Below are positions 36,693-49,470 of a stretch of 64,000 bases of DNA, in pieces. The position numbers and the translations under genes are program-made. A model generated the notes under the pieces. The model saw nothing but the letters and a program-made list of their open reading frames with translations, was not told where the DNA came from and did not search any database. The stretch comes from Motacilla alba alba. Lineage: Eukaryota > Chordata > Aves > Passeriformes > Motacillidae. Numbering within the stretch: position 1 is the stretch's first letter; each line of letters starts with the position of its first letter. The stretch spans positions 27,494,115 through 27,558,114 of the forward strand of contig NC_052018.1 in the NCBI RefSeq assembly GCF_015832195.1. Reading direction: 5' to 3'.

Positions 36693-39445
36693 GATTTCAT
36701 TAAAGCAAGAAAATGAAAAAAGAAGACCATACCAAGTGGTTGCTCTAACTCCACTAGTTCACTGTGTTCAATTTTCATCTGATACAGAAATAGATGAGCA
36801 CTGACATATTTTATAAATTTTTGTGTCAACATGAGATGCTGCCAGTAACACAACATATAGATGCCTTAAAACACGGAGTAATGGACTTTCTATATAAAAT
36901 AAAATCCAATAAAAGAAAATAATTCAGTGTTCTGCCTTAATTACAGGATTTCCTTGTGTCTTTATTTTTAATAAAGTACTTTTTGTGTGCGATCATTGTA
37001 TCACAGAGTTTCTGACTTAATGTGCAAGCACCTTAATATGGCATGGTTGTTTGGTTACTTCAGGCAGCCCTCCAGCTGTGGGCCAGCACTTGGTCAGACT
37101 GATTTGCTCTTGGCAGGAGGCTAAGAACACATAACACTTCCAGTTGAACATCATGACTTTGGGGGTTTGTAGTGGGAAATAGCCAAAAGTGTTATCTTAA
37201 TCATTTCAACAGGGTACAGTTTGATCTGCTAATCAGTCACAGCCTCTGCTTTTAGGAAGGGGCAGATTAATGACAGTTTCAGAAAATGCTGTTAAAGTTT
37301 ACAGTGATTTGGTAGTCTTTGATCAACTCCATACTAAATCTTATGATTAATTCTTATTCTTGACAATTATTGTAATCTAATCAATTCCATACTCTTATTT
37401 TCATGCAATGATTGTAATGAGAAAAGAAAATTGCACGTAATTAATCTTTTCTTGCAATAAAGATTACTGCAAGGATTTGACAGGACCAAAAATTAATCCC
37501 ACCCACTTAATCTTAACATTGTTTTCTGCTGTCTGATTCAAATGCCAAAAGGGAGGTGACTTCTTGGACATTATCAGTCACAAAAAAAAAAAACCAACCC
37601 AAAAACCAGTTCAAAAAACTCTTTCCTTCAACAGAGAGAATCATCATTCACAGATGATAAGTAAGTGATAAAGGCTGCTATTATGCAAATTAATAAACAG
37701 GAAAGAAATTGAGTGTTTTAGGTTAGCTAAACAAGAAGAGGAGTAAGGATGACCAATCAAACTTTGGTCATATTGACCTGTTTGGTAAAAATTCCTCTTC
37801 TTTCATATTGGGGTGATAATTGTGTAGTAGATAAAAATTAAAGATGCTTAATTCATCCTGCCAGGCTAAGTTCTAAAAAAGATTTTTTTTTTCCAACATG
37901 TAGCTGCTTTTCACTCTCTTCTCTCACTTGTAAATAAGGCTGCTACCCGTACTATGTTACAAAGGTAGATGGAAAACATTTTTGTTTATTTGAATGAAAC
38001 ATGTTGGCAATTAGTGTAAGAGACAATATTTCCTCAAGATAAAGGATATATTAAATTATTCCAGCTACTAACATTGCATGAATAACGTACCTTAGTCTTT
38101 TGCCAACCTAGAAGATGAAAGTTCTGCAATTAAGAGAAATTTCATGGCACAGAAAGCATCCTGTATCTTGTAGTCATGGGCTTTTAGGCTCTGTAGTATT
38201 TGTCAGTGAGCATAACTCATTTAGCCATATTGCTGTACTGATTGATTAGGATGTATTAATGCCAATGGGCTAAATTCACAAAAGTTGATAGAGGTGGTTC
38301 ACAACTGAGTTAGCCTGACATTAGCTTGAAATGAGGAAGCTGAAATGAAGAATTGAAGAAGAACTTGACTAAATACACGATTATTGAAATAACCCTTCAA
38401 GTTTTGCTTCAAAAATCGAAACTGAATATCCTTTCTTTCTTCGTTTACAACAAATGCACATCTCACAGGAATATGGAAAGCTAGACTGATTTTCCTGTAC
38501 ATCACAACCTTTATGTAAGCTGCAGGTAGGTTCTTCATGTTTACATACACCTAATGGTTTTTAAATGCAATTAATGATACTTAATATGAAAATCAGTGTG
38601 TTCAAGACTATATTGTTGCTATATTGCGCTCGTGGTTATAGAAGGGGAGACGACATTTAGGAGCAAATGAAGATGGGTTTTTTTAAACATATATTTTAAA
38701 ACTATTGGTGTAAATGAGGCAGAATAAGCAACTCAAGAGTTTCAGGGTCCAATTCCAGAAAAATCAGTTGTCTCTCAGGCTAAATAGCAATACTATAATC
38801 TATTTTTAAAGCAAGAGAACAATTCAAGACTTTGACAAGGTCATAATGTCCTAATACTTTTCTCCTTTAGATTATAAATCACTATTTAATTTTCACAACA
38901 TAGATTCAGCCTGTACAGATGCAAAATCTGACAATGAATGAGAATAAATTATTTCCTGGGTGACAAGTGGGGAAAATATGGACACATTGTAACAGAAAGT
39001 GATTCATCCATGTAGTTGTACAATGATAAGGACATACACTTTTAAACGATTAGTTAGCCTAAAGGTGTCTTCCTTCCATGTACATGAGTATAAATAATTA
39101 CTTTGCTTCCAGCAATGAATAATTTATTTGTAAAGGAAAAAAAAAGTGCTGTAAAGCAGCAAGGACAGAAAAGAAATTCTGATCAATAACATTGCATCTG
39201 AGCTACCTTATATTTTGCAAAATGTCAGGAGTGTCCAACAAGGTTTTCACTTAAAGTGAACATAGGATAATACTGGTAACACAGAGAGATGATGAGAAGA
39301 GCAGTGTCTCTCATGGATATCTGTCTATACACCAAGTTTAATCCCCCTTCCATGGACAAAAAATAACAAGCTGAAGTTAATCTGATGAATATAGAGATCA
39401 TTAGAAAAGGAAAAGCCAGTGTTCCTATACAATGACAAACTCTTT

Positions 39446-39449
<4 letters not shown>
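36693..39449. other. Non-coding DNA with a candidate regulatory block at about 37.15-37.56 kb
   Basis: No gene is supported. Between about 37150 and 37560 the sequence is complex and dense in TAATC/GATTA/AATTA homeodomain-like cores (for example CTAATCAG near 37229, ATTAATGACAG near 37267, ACGTAATTAATC near 37435, AATTAATCCC near 37491), with a small inverted repeat TAATCTTT/AAAGATTA at 37442-37466. An A/C-only tract follows at 37579-37608. Conservation cannot be tested here. Confidence 0.45.
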
Positions 39450-39476
<27 letters not shown>

Positions 39477-39496
39477 AAACCCAAAAACCAAACAAA
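39450..39496. repeat. 47-bp A/C-only tract, (CAAA)n-like
   Basis: All bases are A or C, with four regular CAAA units in the first half and longer A runs after. Confidence 0.95.
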
Positions 39497-42400
39497 TATT
39501 TTTCTAGGAAAACTTCTAGGAAGTATTGTCGCCAAAATTTGTAAAGATTTTCAAGCCCCTGATTCCTATAGATTTCATAACCTTTCCCAAGAACACTGCA
39601 TTGAAAAAACACAGCTGAAAAGGATGAAATGACAAAAGAAGGAAATTACAAAAGTAAGTGGTAGTGTTCTTACACTTCCTAATTTTCATGCCTCTTTTTT
39701 TTTTTTTTTTTTTACTGTTTCCCCAAAACTGTATCCCCATAGAGAAAGCTGAAGCAAATACAGGGTGAGGGGGATGTAGTAAAAACAAGGGGAAATTTGT
39801 GACTTCTGATGTCATTAGCTGCTAACTAGCCACAAGTTCATGGCAAAGAGAGAGCATGGTAACAACTAATAGGCTCCAGAATATCTCTCTGCAGTTCTGC
39901 AAATGAAATTTTTACAAAAGGAGTATAGATCAAACAGAAGGGTGCACTACTCAGTAGAAAGACTGCTCAGCTCTTCATTTTGGTTTTCTGAACATGATTT
40001 CAAACACAGTAGTGTATAAAGGAATGGGAAAGTGCAGAGCTAAAGCTCTAGCTAAAGAGGAGCTGTGCTACATAGTCTTTACTGTTGGATGAGAAATGTG
40101 GTTTTTAAGTGAATATCCTGATTGTTCCTTCTTACAGGGCTTCGGATCACATCACGTAGCGCATGAATAGGATTCCTTTCCAATGAAATTAAACCAAAAC
40201 ATGCAGCCCCAGTGTGTAGCTAATAAAGCCAAATGCTAACAGGCATTAAAGTCCCCAGGTAGAAACTAGAGCTAATCCAAAATAAAAAATCTTGAACTGC
40301 ATAAAGTGAATACCAAGTCTTCCACATTGTTTTGTTGTCAAGAACCATTTCAACACTTGCTGTGTGGTACTGAAGCTTGCTGAACAATGCAACCACAGAC
40401 ACAGAAAGGCAGAATGTCTGACATTTGCACACAATTCCCAGCACCCTTCCAAATTTGTTTTGAACAACTGTTGTGTTTCATCTTAAAAACAAATATTCCT
40501 CTCAAATTTATGTTTCCCATTAAAGAGCTGTGAGTAGGACCAGACAGAATTTGAGTTGAGACATTCAGAACTCTATTTAATTTCTATTTTTATCTGATAA
40601 GCTCTATTGGTAGCACTTCTCCTGTGAATGTTCCTTTTTGTGCCTGAGCAGTAATTTTAAAGTATGGATAAAATAGGATTTTCCTATTTTAACTTTGAAT
40701 TGTTACCAGTTTACACTGAAAATTACCTTACACACTGGGCTAAAGTAATGTTTTCATGTTAAAAATATATTAAAAATATATTAAAAATATACAAAAAATT
40801 CTGAAGATGTTAAGAAAGTATCATTCATTCTTTCCTTTTCCACTCACAGAAACAATGTTTTCTCTTTGTTTGGGCATGTTTTTCTGGGAAAGCAGATAAT
40901 CTTAGCTGATCTCCTGTTATGTTTCTTTACTTTACATTTCAGTGCATACTTAGAGTTGCCAAAGTCATGCTTTGTAGAAAAAAAATATATTCAGTCCTGT
41001 GATGGGCATCAGATACTGGAAACTCCATTGCTTCCATTTCTTGTTTCCCATTTTCCATATTCTAGCTTTATATTCATGGAAACACATCACTTTCTATGTT
41101 ATGCATTAACAACAATGTTCTATATTACTTGAAAAATATTTCACAAATATGAAATATTTCTGTTAAAGATATTTTAAGGCAACCTTACAGTCTTTTACTT
41201 GAAAAGTTACATTCACAAATTCTGTCCCATACAGTTATGTTCAAGATTTTTGCCATTATCATCAACTCCCTTTCCAATGTTCAGCATAAAAGAAATTATA
41301 TCATTGTTCTCACCAGTGAGAATACTCATCCATCCAACCTATTTTCTTTGTTTTATTGTTAATAAAGATGTTATTTAATTCTATTAAATTCAACATTGAA
41401 AAAGATTAATTTTAATTCTGCATTGAAAAGATTGATTTTGAATAAGAAAATTTTTACTTTAAATTATCCCACTTTTTCTATGAAATTTATATGATTTTAT
41501 GTAGTTTTCTTTATTTATGTGAATGGTAAAAAAATTTTTTCCCCCAAGAGAAACCCATAATTTTGCCCATTTTAAGACTGAGTATATAATTTCTACTTCA
41601 AAATTTGCAAGGTAAATGCTATTTCATGAAGGAAGAAATGTAGCCTTTTACCCTAAGTAGCTCAGATATTTTCTAAATTTTCTGCATCCTTATAAAATTC
41701 TTTAAATTCTGGGGATCTTGTTGAAGCTAACACAAATTTCATAATATGTTCCATTCAGGGAGCAAGATGAGAAAGGCATAACTGTATAAATTAAAGGCTA
41801 AGACACTCCTGAAGAAAATTCAAGAAGTAGCTTAGACCTTGCAGGAAGCAGAAGAATCCTGCCATGTTAATTTCTAAACTATAAAAGAGAAACAGCTCCA
41901 CAGTTTCAAAATTACTGCCTATCTTGGAAGAACCTATTATCACTTCTTTCATTTATCACTTTAAAATCTTCCATGCCTCTTAAATTTCCTCTTCTGATGA
42001 AGGCCAAGATGCATAACTCTTGTTTCACACCTAATTTCTTTCCCCCCTTTTTTTTTTAATTTTAATAGAACCCACTTGATTCCTTTTCCTTGGAGTGATA
42101 GCATGCACTGGCAGTGATCTATCTGTAAGCTGTTAGACATGCAAAAAGCATCCACTCAGTCTGTGAAGCAACTGGTATTTAATGAATGAAAAAAGAGGCC
42201 ATATATTACCTACCTTGCAGCCACTTGTGTGAGCAGCTTTCCACAACCACTGCTTTCAGGCTGCATAGTGTAATTACTCTATTCAAGTCCTGTTGTATTG
42301 ATACATAAAACAATGGCAGCTAGCATCTTCCAAAGAAAGATTTCCAAAAGAACACACTCCTGGGAGTCATACAAAAGAAGGAAAACTAGTAGAAGTTTGG

Positions 42401-43652
42401 GGGATGAGAAGGGTCCTACAAGCACAGGAGTGTCTTGGCAATGTAAAGTATGCCAAGGTATTTTACAACATTCAACAATCAATATTGTTCACAAAAAAAA
42501 ATGAAAATCTTTATCTCTTTTGATTTAATAAATAGTAATTATCATTTATAATTGTTGCAATGATTAGACCAATCCAGAAAGTCAATGTTGAAGATATATT
42601 TATACCTAATAACAGCTTCTCCATTGTGTACCTTGGAAATCTTTATTAACCTTAAATATCTTTCACACTTTAGCGAAAAATTTATGCTACATTCATTTAG
42701 GATGAAGGTGACTTTTACTACAATTCTTGTCTGAGACATGCTTTGCAATATACACATGGTCATCAAAACTTTGAGTGACAGATTATTATCTAATCTGGCA
42801 TTCCATTTGCACAGGCATTTTTCCAGTAGATTTGACATTGATCATCTGTCCATTTTGATTTGTTAACTTCATAAAAAATTAGTTATTTTACAAAATGACT
42901 AAAAGCTTGCAACTCTGTATAAAAATGCTATTATTTTATATTTTATATAATCATAAATTTGTTTTCCAGATAAGTGGCTTTGGTTTGTGAAACCAATGGC
43001 ATTATTTTTTTTCTCTATCAACTCTCTACAGCTAAATATAAGCCTCTGGAATTCGCAGTTCAAATGTGATTAACTTGACTGGCACAAGAAAAGGGAAGCA
43101 AGACTGAAAGGATGGGGAGATAAAAACAAAATGCAGAAGTATGGACATGAAATCCTCATATTACAGCATGTATAAAGTCAGTGTCTGTCGCCATGCTCTC
43201 TCTATAATAAATCTAATTTTCTTCTAGATCTTCTCTTTATCTACCAAATGTTTATGAAGAAAAAATCAGAAACCACAAATCAAGACAACGTATGACACTG
43301 GAAAGAAAATCAGCTCTCCCAAATGGTTTTAGGAACACAAAATGGCTAGGTTTATGTTTGTTGAATGTCATACTATGTAATTTTCAACATTCATTACACA
43401 GCATTTTCACAAAGAGGATGTCTTTTTAGAAAAGGTAAATATTACAGCCTGCCTATTTCTTCTCTACTTTTGCAACAGCTAACTGATATTATATAAGAAT
43501 GTAGGCAAAAGTGGATGGACCTGTGTGCAAACAGAAACACATTTTCTGCAACATATACAGGAAGGAAATTATCCCAAATTTGGTAAATGCATTCATTATT
43601 TCCTAATATTTGCAAATTTGTTCATTATTCTTTTTTTAGTTGTCTATAATCT
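39497..43652. other. AT-rich non-coding DNA, no gene seen
   Basis: Contains poly(T) 39695-39713, a thrice-repeated TAAAAATATAT-type unit near 40758-40790, and an inverted repeat AAATATTTCA/TGAAATATTT at 41134-41159. Open frames such as 40866-41132 and 42542-42838 show no recognisable domain. Confidence 0.65.
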
Positions 43653-43711
43653 AAAAACAAAACAAAACAAAAAAACCAAAAACAAAACAAAAAAAAACCA
43701 AAAAAAAACAA
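43653..43711. repeat. 59-bp A/C-only tract
   Basis: All bases are A or C (AAAACAAAACAAAAC-type units and longer A runs). It produces a Lys/Asn/Gln/Thr-rich artefact peptide in the plus frame. Confidence 0.95.
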
Positions 43712-46700
43712 TCAACCAAACTAAATAATCAAGATTAAGATCAATGAGACAGGGAAGATTAAGATCCAGACCAAGCAATATCATAATGATAAAACAAATA
43801 AATTATGTTTCCATCTAGCCTCAAATACCCAACCATGGGGCAAAATTATTAGTAAATATTTACGTGCTTTTCATGTGAATATCCTCTCCCTCATATCATA
43901 CCATTCTTAGCAAAAGCTGGCTACCACTGATATTAATTGAAAAGGTCCTAGGAAAACTACCATTATTGTCCTGATTTCTTCAGAAAAGAGGTTTAACCCT
44001 GAACTAGATAAACATCATATGTTAGTGAAACTTCTCAAAGACTTCTTACTAGTCAGCAGAACTATTTAGCAAAATACTTAAAAATTAAACATGAAATTAT
44101 AGTTATATTTTAAATGGCACTCACAGTTATATACAGATTAGTCTAACACATAATGGTATTATTTTAGTACAAAACAAATATATAAAGAAGTCATGGCTGA
44201 AGATGCCTCAAAAAAGCTAAAAATATAGACTGTTAAAGTTCTTGATACTTGCTACAGTATCTCTTCATCTCAGATACATCCCTTCTAAACAAAATATAAC
44301 TAAACATATTCTCATATGTGTATAAACAAATGTTTATACTATATACAAATGCTTACTATACCTGTGTTGCGTTTTTTCATAAAATCTTCAGAAGTATAAA
44401 CGCTTAATGTCTTGGTTTAACTTGATCAATAAAGGCACAGTAGCAGCTCTTTGATTCAACCTATGCCATAGCTTTCATACTTACCATGATCAAATTTTGT
44501 TCACCAGAAATTACAGTGGTTCATGCTTATTTATGACAATGTTTTAAAAAAAGTATCAACTACATTTTGAATCTATGTTGCTTTCATAAAATGGATACTG
44601 TATCTAAGAAATATTCCTTAAAACAATCATGAATATTTTGAAATCATACGTTGCAATAAGATTTTAAAAATATAATGGGAAAGAATAGATAATTAGTAAA
44701 ATGAAACCCACAACTCCTCTGATATGGGAACTCTCCATGCTAGTTCACTGATCTAATGACTTTCAGTAATTTTTTTGCCTTAGAAATGAAAAAAAATATT
44801 TTTGAAAGACACTTTCTTTGGTCTTAGTGAACACAGAAAAGCTTTTATTTAGAATATGCTAATAAGTACAAACATTCAATTTCTAAAATCCCTTCAGAAA
44901 CATTTTGCATTTTTTCTGTAAGAAAGCCATACATTTTTTCTGGTCACAGTTTTTAATTGTCATTGCTTATTTTGAGTCAAAGACTGTTGTCTGTTCTTTG
45001 AACATTAACTCCTAAACCAAGCAAACTCAATATAACCTGTATATGGTTAGCTATCGTTGGCCTGGAGAGGGATAAGAGAGTGAAAACAGCAACATCAAAA
45101 CTAACTTTAAACACCTTGGGAATATTTTCATCTTGTCACATCTATAATCAAATCAAAGTAAAGATTTTTTAGATTTGCTATTTTAAATAAGTACTAAAAG
45201 CTAATATGTATTACAAAGTAAACTCTTAAGCTGGTGTGTGGGCCTACATATAGCCCAGACTTTATCTTTCTAATCTGGTGATGAATACAGCAGGCCACCA
45301 TCTGGTGTGCGTGTACATCAACAACTACAATACAGCCCCACAATTTAATAATCACAAACTTTAACTGCTACTTACCACTTATTTCCAGCTACAGAAGGTC
45401 TCTGATTTAAGCTGTCAAATAAACGTAGAAAAACAGCATAAAATTAACTGTTTTTGTTCCAGATTGGGTTTCACATGCAGACAGTGAAGAAGAGAGAGCT
45501 CTGCTGTTGCTACAGAAACCTGACGCTGAGGATTTAGTGACAGCATCAGATGGTATTGTACTAGAGATTGTCTGCTTGAGGGACTAGACAGCATGCTGCT
45601 GATAAGAAATAGGAATGGATTCCAAATGTTTTCAATTTGCTTTATCAGAGGAATCCTTTCATTGCCTCAAATATATTAATTTTATAGCAGATACAAAGAA
45701 TTTATATTGATGTTAAAAAAAAAAATTGAAACATAATCTGCCTGGAAGCTCTCAATGCAGGTAACTAATCTTCCTAAACCCTTACTCAATATGTAAATAT
45801 GTAAAGTTTTTAATATTAATACTATATTTCAGTCTGATAAATATTTGATTTTATATATATATGATTCCTGAAATAATATATTTTTAAACTGACAACTCAT
45901 AAAAATGAAAAAAAAAATTAAGTTCATGTGTTTTAAGTTCATTAATTACTGTCAAAAAAGGATCCAAAGAGGAAAGATCTCCAAAAAATTCCAGATTCAC
46001 AGGGGCCTGGAACTATTAAATTTCAGGGATTTATTTCATATTCAGTCATTTAGTTTTGTAAATGTTTTTATTTTGTGATAAAAGTTGCAAAATAGTAGTA
46101 CAACTCAGAAACAGTATTTCTGAACACAAGCAGCATGAACCGTAAAGTATCATCTGTCAAAATGCATGTATTTGTCTGCTCAACATTTTCTTCTATGAAG
46201 TCTCTTTTTACTTCACAAATCTTTCTGAACTTCATTTACCTCTGTAGTTAGTTGATTGTTTGTAGATTAACAAATATAATAAAAATATTCTCTGAAAACA
46301 AAACTCATGATTCTTCTATCAAATGTGTCTCCTTTTTTGGTAGTTCATCTGAGCTCCAGGATATTGGTTCATTGGGGAGCGTCTATAAATACACAGAAAA
46401 AATATTATATATTTAATTAAGAGTCTTCTGTTCCAAGGAATTTTACAAACACATTTCCCATTACATAATATTGGAAAGCCTGTTTATAGTACTCACAAAA
46501 CCAACTCCTTTCCTTCAAAGATAAGACCACTGCAACTTTACTCTCCAAATAGAGCAGAAAGGACTGCCATTTCAAAGGTCTATACCAAACATCACACAAG
46601 ACCATTTGATCAATATGGCTTTGAAGGTTAAAGATTTATTCAGTCCTATTGGGATCTGAGACTGTATCTCCTGGAGCCTTAGGTATTTTAAACATGAAGA

Positions 46701-46877
46701 TAACCCCATCAACAGACCTCTCCATTAGCATCAAAGGGAATTTCTGATTATGTCAACAGTAGTGCCAAGCCCTCCGTCTACCTACCATCCCCAAAAAATC
46801 CCAAAAAAACAAAACTAAACTAAAAAACAAACCAACAAGTCTCTCACCAAACAAACTGGTCAGAGCAAGGAGAAGCC

Positions 46878-46922
46878 TATGAATTTCCTTATTATGAATT
46901 TGCCCATTATGAATTTCCCCAT
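46878..46922. repeat. 15-bp minisatellite, three copies
   Basis: Three contiguous 15-bp units beginning TATGAATTT at 46878, 46893 and 46908, differing at one to three positions. The unit length is a multiple of three, so the minus-strand frame shows a repeated pentapeptide (consensus IHNGE), which is an artefact. Confidence 0.92.
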
Positions 46923-48398
46923 AATATTTTCTCTTTGGATCCAAAATAATACTGGGGAAAAAAGTATTCATTGTTTACCCTTAGCCAAATTAAAACTTCA
47001 TCACTGATTTTTTCTCTGTATTGGTTTTTGAGCAAGATTTAGGAAGTTAAAAATAAAGAGTAGGGTTATCTTAAAAAAAAAAAAAAAGGCAAAACCAACA
47101 GAATAATATTAATTTGGAGTCAATATAGGTAATCTTGGCTTAAATGCACTAATGACTTTTGAATTAAACATTAAAAAACAATCAATATAAACATTTTGGA
47201 TGATTTTTAAAGAAAGAGTGTTTTGAATGGTAAAGAATTTCTTTTTGAATAATCAAAATAAAATGTGTTATCTTTTCACCAACGTACTAACTTTCTAACT
47301 TTTTGGAAAATTCCCCTATATTCTAGTACAAGCTGCTCACCAATTTCTATCTGAGATTTTTGGTTTAGACCGAAACTTTTCCCCAGTTCCTGTTTGGGCA
47401 TATGTAATACTTGTCAAAGCCAATAAAATATCCCACACAGAGTACATTGTGAAATAGCTTTGAAGACCTCCTAGCAAAAGCGTTCCCACTACAAGATATA
47501 ATATTTAAAGGATTATATGGTATTTGAACATAAAATACTGCATGTACATTCACCTTTTTCATCTTAAAGTTTTAAAGAAGAGCTTTGAAGAGGCTTCAAG
47601 AGAAGGGTGCAGGAAAACATGAAAGAAAATTATTCTAAATATTTTTGAACTAGGGGAAATTTTTAATCCAAGTAACCAAGCAAAAAAAATGAAAAAAAAT
47701 TGACATGACATCATTTAAGACTATGTTAAAACGTAAAAGAAATATTTTTAGAGTGATTTCTGTAAAAAATGTGCATCTGGTTTTTGAAATCTCTTTTAGT
47801 CCATCATGTTCAAAACGTAAATCACAGAGAGGCTGAAATTATTTTATAATAGTTTGTGAGTTTAATCTTTGTGACCTGCAGTGTCTTGGTATCTTTTGGG
47901 TTTTTTCCTTCTGATTTTCAGAGTTCACGTGTCATAAGAATGGCTTTATCACCTCTGTGAAGACCAGGGGAACTCCCTTCATGAAGGCAACCAGGAGTAC
48001 TTAGACAATGTACTTAGTACTTAGTCCCAGAGACTACAGAGAATACAGGACTTTGCAGAAAAAGAACATGAGAGAGTTAGAGAGTGGAGGTCTGAATTTT
48101 AAGTGGAGGCTGAAAAACTGCTGAGAAGACTGAGAAGCACAAATGCCTCATAGGCCACAAACAGGACAAGGGAAAATTATGCAGATGTCACTAGAATTCA
48201 AAAAGTCACTGAGCAGTTGAAATGAATCTTATGAAGGTGGAACTCTTAATGATGATATTCACAAGAATAAGCAGAGCTGCTTATAAATACTTACCATTTC
48301 TCCTCTGTTTGTATCTCTGAGTTTGTTTCTTATTCAAAATATTCACTGCATCAGAGACCTTTGAATAAAGTCCTGCTTTTTTAAAGTGATAGACATTT

Positions 48399-48437
48399 GC
48401 TGTTGTTTTGTTGTTGTTTGTTGTTGTTGTTGTTTTT
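48399..48437. repeat. (TTG)n low-complexity tract
   Basis: Imperfect (GTT)n of about 12 units (TGCTGTTGTTTTGTTGTTG...), composed of T and G only after the first C. Confidence 0.93.
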
Positions 48438-49004
48438 CATGGAACTTCTAAAGGAAAGATAAACACATCTATGTTTTCAGTCTTGAACATCAAAGCCTGA
48501 AGGATCCTGAAGTAACTGTTAGGTGAAATTCAGATCCTAGTCTTTAGAATTTTACCAGCAATGGATGCCATAATGCTTTTCTGAATCTAAATTCTTGCTT
48601 CCACGCTAAAGATGCTGTGCATAATTGTAGTGGGACAGTGAGAAATATGACATTAAAAAATATGTTGGAAAGGGTATGACAATAAAGGACATTAAAACAT
48701 TTGAGTTCTTATTGTGACTATTATAGCTAGATATCATGGCTGGAATGTAAATTGTCCTGCTTTGAAGAAACTACTATTGTTTATTTTAGATGAAAGACCA
48801 TTGTGAGAAAAATTAAAAATCTCAGAGTATCACTGAATTCATATCGAAAAGGATGAAATGGAATATTGGATGACAGAATTGTTCTCTTTAAAAAGTATTG
48901 TACTTTGTAAGATTATGTAAAAGAAAAACTGAAAAGTTATGTTAAACATCTTTAAATGTAATTTAATCATATCATGGAAAACCAGAATTGTATCAAATCA
49001 TCTG

Positions 49005-49470
49005 ATGCAAGTCTAGAGAAAAACTATCAAGCTTATTAGAGGGATGGAGCACTTCTCCAATGAGGAAAGGCTGAGATGGTTGAGACTGTTCAGTCTTGAA
49101 AAGAGAAGGACTATGGGTGACCTAACTGCAGCCTTACAGTACCTTAAAAAAGCCTGTAAGATGGAGGGAGACTATTTACCAAAGTATGTAAAGACAAGGG
49201 CGAATAGCTAAAAACTAAGAGACAATGGATTTAGATTAGATTCTTTACTGCGAGGGTGGTGAGACACTGGAACAGGTTACTCAGAAAAGTTGTAATATCC
49301 CATCCCTGGAAGTGTTCAAGGCCAGGTTGGCTGGGCCTCTGAGCAACCTGGTCTAGTGGAAGGTGTGGGAACTAGAGGATTTCTAGAACTCTGGAACTAG
49401 AGTAGAAGGGCTGGAACTAGAGTATTTCTAAGGTCCCTTCCAATCCAAACCACTCTATGATTCTATGATC
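49005..49470 (+). mobile_element. CR1 LINE, 5'-truncated 3' end
   Basis: Plus-strand CR1 3' portion. Family blocks include AGGCTGAGATGGTTGAGACT near 49067, TTAGATTAGATTCTTTACTG near 49232, AGTGTTCAAGGCCAGGTTGG at 49310-49330, and the terminal TTCCAATCCAAACCACTCTATGATTCTATG-type end (about 49437-49468). It is the same 3' end type as the minus-strand copy at 16043-16930. Near the 3' end the decamer GGAACTAGAG is triplicated (49368, 49393, 49413), a local duplication not expected in the family. About 465 bp; too short to code for anything. Confidence 0.9.

Larger units (their letters stand above)
43712..49004. other. AT-rich non-coding DNA, no gene seen
   Basis: Contains an A/C-rich stretch at 46791-46838, a 15-bp three-copy minisatellite at 46878-46922, poly(A) at 47073-47087 and a (TTG)n tract at 48399-48435. 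The segment 47930-48260 is less AT-rich and purine-biased (GAGAGAGTTAGAGAGTGGAGG near 48070), with no family I recognise. Confidence 0.65.
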
